A stretch of DNA of 10,400 nt from Dissophora ornata (taxonomy: Eukaryota; Mortierellomycota; Mortierellomycetes; Mortierellales; Mortierellaceae). The notes below the pieces were generated by a model. The model worked only from the letters and a program-made list of their open reading frames with translations. It did no database searches and had not been told where the DNA came from. The translations under genes were made by a program, and so were the position numbers. Below are positions 7,277 to 10,400 of the stretch, one piece after another. Numbering within the stretch: position 1 is the stretch's first letter; each line of letters opens with the position of its first letter. The stretch spans positions 28,939 to 39,338 of the forward strand of contig MU616821.1 of the NCBI GenBank assembly GCA_025201705.1, read 5' to 3'.

Positions 7277-7776
7277 TCACAGAACGCTTAGATATGCATA
7301 AGTAGATACTGATACTGATACCGACAACATGTAACGTATCAAAAGCCGTATACGAAAGTTGCTGGAAGTATGAATGGACAGCAGCAGAGCCCTTGTTACT
7401 ACCGATCGCCATCGGGATCGCGGGGCGACACAATGCAGCCTCTCTGCCTATGTCCCCAATTGACATTGCTTTGCCTCACGAATTGAAAAGACAACTGCAA
7501 GAAACTCGACAAACCCCATGTAGACCAGACGCCCACTAAACTCAGGCCCACACCCTGGGCCCATGGAGAGTACTGCAAAAAGACGTAAACTTTGCACTCG
7601 AGGCCCGAAAGGATGCATCGTAGTTGAGTTTTTTTGTCTGTCAATTGGCGATGCATCACGACGAAGTCGTATTGCTATGAGTCAGGAAGTATGTCTCTGA
7701 GCACGCAAGCATGATCACAGGTGAGCAGAACGGGCGGTAATGGAGACTCAAACAAGTGATCAAGCAAAGGTCAGGG
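7277..7776. other. Intergenic region with short repeats, no supported gene
   Basis: Holds a 6-bp tandem (GATACT-like, about 7305-7323), a 9-bp inverted repeat GATGCATCG / CGATGCATC (7612-7620 and 7649-7657) and an adjoining small hairpin ACGAC-GAA-GTCGT (7658-7670). Two minus-strand frames (7466-7236 and 7656-7399) have ATG starts but no recognisable motif and atypical composition, so they are not called. Confidence 0.45.
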
Positions 7777-7812
7777 CAATGGGCGCGAGAGTTTCGCCAG
7801 CATTCAGTGACG
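7777..7812 (+). promoter_or_regulatory. Promoter-like module: GGGCGCGA plus AGTGACG
   Basis: CAATGGGCGCGA (7777-7788) is followed by a TTTCGCC word and AGTGACG (7806-7812). The same two words with nearly the same spacing recur at 10268-10301. GGCGCGA resembles part of E2F-type sites and TGACG is a CRE/bZIP half-site. It lies about 130-165 bp before the ATG at 7943. Confidence 0.35.
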
Positions 7813-7942
7813 GTGAATTTTCAATTTCATTGTTGGGTATCCGAGATGAACACACGTCTCAGTAAATTCTGAGCAATCAAACAATCAAACACGAAATGTG
7901 TGTGCAGCGAGCGCGCTTTTTTGTTTATTTGCGGATACGAAC

Positions 7943-8242
7943 ATGCCCTACCCCGCATTACCATTAACCCAAATACCAACTCCACCAACTCGATTTACAG
8001 AGCCTCATCTGATCTCTTATATCTTTGTCTTTGACGACCGCACCATTCCCGACGAAGGATGGCTCTCCGTGCTATCGCACTTCGAGCACGCGACTGAGGG
8101 AAAAAAAAATCTTTTTCACGAGGAAGGAGGAAGGCCACAAATTATGAGTGTTTGTGCAGTCACTTCACAAAGTAGAGAGTATGAAAAAACCCTCAGTGAA
8201 GCTCTTGCCCTGCAATCATCAGGTTCCTTGATCTTGTATTAA
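7943..8242 (+). CDS. Small ORF of unknown function (99 aa)
   Basis: ATG 7943 to TAA 8240-8242. The product starts MPYPALPLTQIPTPPTRF, a Pro-rich segment, then has EPHLISYIFVFDDRTIPDEG, a hydrophobic strand followed by acidic residues, then GWLSVLSHFEHA and an amphipathic C-terminal half ending SSGSLILY. No membrane segment or signal peptide is clear. Support is limited to an ordinary composition, a real ATG and a promoter-like module about 130-165 bp upstream. It may be the first exon or a truncated 5' part of a longer gene; the following 350 bp is the THI5-type promoter region. I do not recognise the family. Confidence 0.35.
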   Translation: MPYPALPLTQIPTPPTRFTEPHLISYIFVFDDRTIPDEGWLSVLSHFEHATEGKKNLFHEEGGRPQIMSVCAVTSQSREYEKTLSEALALQSSGSLILY

Positions 8243-8598
8243 GAAGTCCACATACATGGGGTGATGACTATCAGTGGTAACCATCCCTTGGATCCTGATA
8301 AGCTCTTTTGAATCATTCTTATCAGATATTTGGCCCAGCTTTGGATGTTACCGTGCGTTAAATCACTTGAGCTTTTTTAGCACCGCGACATCGCGATGGT
8401 TATCTTAGGAAAGGAATTTGAGTCATAATCATTCAACACCGTGGGAACGGCACACATTTGCGAAAATAAATAGATGGCAGCAACCCCAACAGCAATGTTT
8501 TTCTTTTCCCTGTTTCTTTCTTCTGAACTCCTTGCCATCCACCTGCACTTTCGCTTCTACTTTCACTTCCACTTCCTCGACTACCTACAAAAATAACC
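8243..8598 (+). promoter_or_regulatory. Promoter and CT-rich leader of the THI5-like gene
   Basis: The region between the small ORF and ATG 8599. It contains an inverted pair of GATA sites (8295-8325), an AAATAAATAG AT-rich element near 8465, and a strongly pyrimidine-rich leader (about 8495-8580, repeated CTTCYACTTYC words) typical of fungal transcription starts. The ATG context AACCATG has A at -3. No TPP aptamer is visible in this 5' region. Confidence 0.6.
8295..8325. promoter_or_regulatory. Inverted pair of GATA-factor sites
   Basis: CTGATAAG (8295-8302) and its exact reverse complement CTTATCAG (8318-8325) are separated by 15 bases. Each contains HGATAR, the core bound by fungal GATA-type zinc-finger factors. 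The pair lies about 275-300 bp before the THI5-like ATG. Binding is inferred from motif only. Confidence 0.45.
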
Positions 8599-9715
8599 AT
8601 GTCGACCGACAAGATCACCTGCCTGCTGAACTGGCATGCCACACCTTACCACCTGCCGCTATTTCTCGCCGAGAAGCTCAACTACTTCGCGGAAGAGGGC
8701 ATCAAGGTCGCGATCCTCGAGCCCAACAACCCCTCGGACGTGACCGAAATCATCGGTTCTGGTAAGGTCGATCTCGGCTGCAAGGCCATGATCCACACCA
8801 TCGCTGGCAAAGCTCGTGGGTTCCCCATCAAGGCAATCGGTACCTTGCTTGACGAGCCCTTCACGGGCGTTGTCTACCTCGAGTCCCAGAGTGGCATCAC
8901 CACTGACTTCCAGAGTCTGAGGGGCAAACGCATCGGTTACGTGGGCGAGTTTGGAAAGATCCAGGTCGACGAACTGACAAAGCACTATGGCATGACTCCT
9001 GCTGACTACACTGCTGTCCGTGTTGGCATGAACGTGACCGGTGCTATCATCCGCGGCGAGATTGATGCCGGCATCGGACTCGAAAACGTCCAGATGGTCG
9101 AGCTCGAGGAGTGGTCCGTCCAGCAGGGCCGTTCTCGAGACGACGTCAAAATGCTCCGTATTGATGAGCTGGCGGATCTGGGATGCTGCTGTTTCTGCTC
9201 GGTAAGCGATTTTTTTTATTTCTCTCTTTTGCAGTTGTCCTTTCTGAAATGTATTCTTCATGAACATCCAACAAATCCCAACCTCTCTTTGGCCTATCTC
9301 GTTGTCGTTCTTTCAGATCTTGTTCATCGGCAATGAGACCTTCGTCCAGAATAACCCCAAGAAGGTTGCCGCCTTCATGAAGGCCGTTAAGCGTGGTGCA
9401 GACTACATGTTTGAGCAACCCGCAGCCGCTTACGAGCTGTTTGTCGAAATGAAGCCCCATATGGATTCCGTCGTCAACCGCAAGATCTTTCAGCGCTCCT
9501 TCCGCTACATGTCGCGCGACCTCAAGAATGTTCAGCGCGACTGGGACAAGGTCACACGCTACTGCCAGCGCCTCGAGATCGTCGACGACGCGTTTGTGCA
9601 GAACATGACAAACGAGTTTTTAACCTGGCCTATGCAACCCGACACACCTGCGAACTTTATCCACCCAACCATCGACACCGGCGTGCTCGCAAAACATGCT
9701 GCTATTGAGGTTTAA
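8599..9715 (+). CDS. THI5: 4-amino-5-hydroxymethyl-2-methylpyrimidine phosphate (HMP-P) synthase, THI5/NMT1 family
   Basis: Exons 8599-9201 and 9317-9715 (TAA) encode 333 residues, close to the family's usual 340. THI5/NMT1 enzymes make HMP-P, the thiamine pyrimidine, from PLP and a histidine of the enzyme itself in an iron-dependent single-turnover reaction in the cytosol. Family landmarks are present: MSTDKIT start, NWHATPYH (11-18), [10 protein letters not shown] (41-50), CKAMIHT with Lys62 (the PLP lysine) and His66 (the donated histidine), GYVGEFGK (113-120), DELTKHYGM and the LGCCCFC cysteine cluster (CCCFC 196-200). Exon 2 starts ILFIGNE, continuing the family sequence without a gap, and includes TNEFLTWP. 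All key residues are present, so it should be functional. It is shorter at the C-terminus than yeast Thi5 and lacks a Cys-bearing tail. A TPP aptamer lies 190 nt downstream. Confidence 0.95.
9202..9316 (+). other. Spliceosomal intron in the THI5-like gene (115 bp, phase 0)
   Basis: Starts GTAAGC after TGC TCG and ends TTCTTTCAG before ATC TTG. Removing it joins CCCFCS to ILFIGNE exactly as the family requires. A branch-like CCCAAC is near 9278. A nearer TTTTGCAG at about 9226-9233 would make a 32-nt intron and the wrong frame, so it is not used. Reading through gives a premature stop at 9336. Confidence 0.9.
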
Positions 9716-9905
9716 CAGGGAGAGCAACAGTTGGTATTTGTTATTTTTTTTAGTTGAGGGTAACTTGTATACTTACTGTTGATTGTTCCTAACCCTGTTC
9801 GCCTTCCCTTTCTTTCCATCTTTCGCTCGGTCTCATCGCATCGCCGTACGGGGTACCGGTCCATCGACTCGTTTCGGCATGTTCGTGCTTGTAGAAAACA
9901 TAGGT
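9716..9905 (+). other. Region between THI5 stop and the TPP aptamer
   Basis: Probably 3' UTR. It has GAGG followed by GTAACT (about 9756-9764), a possible 5' splice site, CTAACCC (about 9788-9794) and a CT-rich run (9785-9840). The CT-rich run could alternatively be a transcription start region for a gene to the right, which would place the aptamer in a 5' leader. No AATAAA is seen here. Confidence 0.4.
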
Positions 9906-10017
9906 GGTCGATGCTAGGGGTGCCTGCGGGGTATGCTGTCAAAGGCATGCCTCCACATGGCTGAGAAATACTCTTAATACCTGATCAGGGTAATGCCTGC
10001 GAAGGGAAGCATCGACC
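9906..10017 (+). ncRNA. TPP (thiamine pyrophosphate) riboswitch aptamer, THI-box
   Basis: All parts of the THI-box can be traced. P1 is a perfect 10-bp helix (9906-9915 with 10008-10017). P2: 9916-9919 with 9971-9974 and 9922-9924 with 9959-9961, enclosing the pyrimidine-sensing CTGAGA (9961-9966). P3: GGTATGC (9930-9936) with GCATGCC (9945-9951). P4: CCT (9980-9982) with AGG (10003-10005). P5: CAGG (9986-9989) with CCTG (9996-9999) around GTAATG. The pyrophosphate-side consensus ACCTGATC..GG.TAATGCC..GCGAAGGGAA is nearly complete. It binds TPP and in fungi controls splicing in the transcripts of thiamine genes. It is 190 nt after the THI5-like stop and on the same strand; no 5' UTR of a visible gene contains it. 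Confidence 0.93.
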
Positions 10018-10400
10018 GGTTCCAGTTATCCTTTCAATATAACAGCCATCTTCTTGATGGTAAAAAAAAACTTAAATTTTGGTTCTTGAAAAAAGTTATT
10101 GGATGGACGACATTGGAGAAACAAACTGAGAACGATTCGCGATTTTGAACTTTTTCTTGAAAATGTTCATTCGCAATCAACCCCCCCAAGGCAGTTATTT
10201 TATTCCTGTCTTTTTGCTCTATCATCGCCATTTGCGTCAGAAAAATCTACCCAAACAGAAACGAGGACAATGGGCGCGAAAATTACGTCACAGAAGTGAC
10301 GAAACTCTCACGCCCAGCCCCGAATCTGCAGTTGTAGTGTGTTTGCGGACACACAAAGTTTTACAGTCCTACTAAAAGATCAAACCCAACGGTTAGACTT
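10018..10400 (+). other. Right-end intergenic region, no gene seen
   Basis: AT-rich, with an A9 run (about 10062-10070). The only open frames (10099-10299 and 10145-10375) begin without ATG and have no recognisable motif. Promoter-like sites (10268-10301) suggest that a gene begins just beyond the window. Confidence 0.45.
10268..10301 (+). promoter_or_regulatory. E2F-like and CRE-like cluster with hairpin
   Basis: TGGGCGCGAAAA (10271-10282) is the reverse complement of an E2F-type TTTCGCGC site. TTACGTCAC (10283-10291) fits a CRE/ATF-type site. CGTCAC-AGAA-GTGACG (10286-10301) is a perfect 6-bp inverted repeat with a 4-nt loop, and TGGGCG (10271-10276) pairs with CGCCCA (10311-10316) outside it. 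Function is inferred from motifs. Confidence 0.4.

Noticed and set aside
7236..7656. Minus-strand frames with ATG starts at 7466 and 7656
   Set aside because: Low-support composition, no motif, no splice pattern joining them.
8659..9267. 202-codon open frame antisense to the THI5-like exon 1
   Set aside because: It is the mirror of a GC3-rich coding exon, has no ATG-supported start context or motif, and crosses the intron; a codon-bias shadow.
8599..9336. 245-codon THI5 reading through the intron
   Set aside because: Residues after CCCFCS lose family similarity, while splicing at 9202/9316 restores it exactly.
9986..9999. AGG|GTAATG inside P5 as a 5' splice site
   Set aside because: The GGTAAT word is part of the universal TPP aptamer consensus, also in bacteria, so it is no evidence for splicing.
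10099..10375. Two overlapping plus-strand frames at the right end
   Set aside because: Neither has an early ATG or any known motif; the sequence there looks like a promoter region.
1..10400. CRISPR arrays, bacterial operons or phage modules
   Set aside because: No spaced identical repeats, no Shine-Dalgarno-linked gene series; the introns and gene types are fungal.

Overview
The window looks like nuclear DNA from a filamentous fungus, most plausibly a Mortierella-type Mucoromycota species. The evidence is a fungal THI5/NMT1-type thiamine-precursor gene with a GT-AG intron, CT-rich leaders before start codons, AATAAA signals, and decayed transposable elements. The genus-level guess rests on remembered family resemblance (28-residue RNI-like leucine-rich repeats, a DEAQ-type NTPase family), not on a search.

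Layout, left to right. 1-462 is the 3' end of a leucine-rich-repeat gene made of five 84-bp tandem units, followed by candidate poly(A) signals. 730-2480 is a decayed Ty3/gypsy-type retroelement on the + strand: reverse transcriptase, RNase H and possibly an integrase edge, with stops, frameshifts and no YxDD motif. 2431-3557 on the - strand is a broken MULE-like transposase. 4084-5049 is an intact gene for a type II membrane protein with a glycosyltransferase-like lumenal domain; its leader carries three short upstream ORFs. 5496-5963 is a broken copy of a DEAQ-type NTPase-like family. 5964-8240 is mostly non-coding, with a strong hairpin, a 21-bp tandem repeat and three weak ORFs. 8599-9715 is the THI5/NMT1 homologue (333 aa, one 115-bp intron). 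9906-10017 is a complete TPP riboswitch aptamer, about 190 nt DOWNSTREAM of the THI5 stop codon. 10018-10400 has no gene but has promoter-like E2F and CRE sites.

The functional unit is the THI5-like gene plus the aptamer. The enzyme makes HMP-P, the pyrimidine half of thiamine, and the RNA senses the end product TPP. The most interesting point is the aptamer's position: either a 3'-UTR riboswitch controlling THI5, or the leader of an unseen thiamine gene to the right. A separate promoter-like cluster at 10268-10301 favours the first reading but does not prove it.
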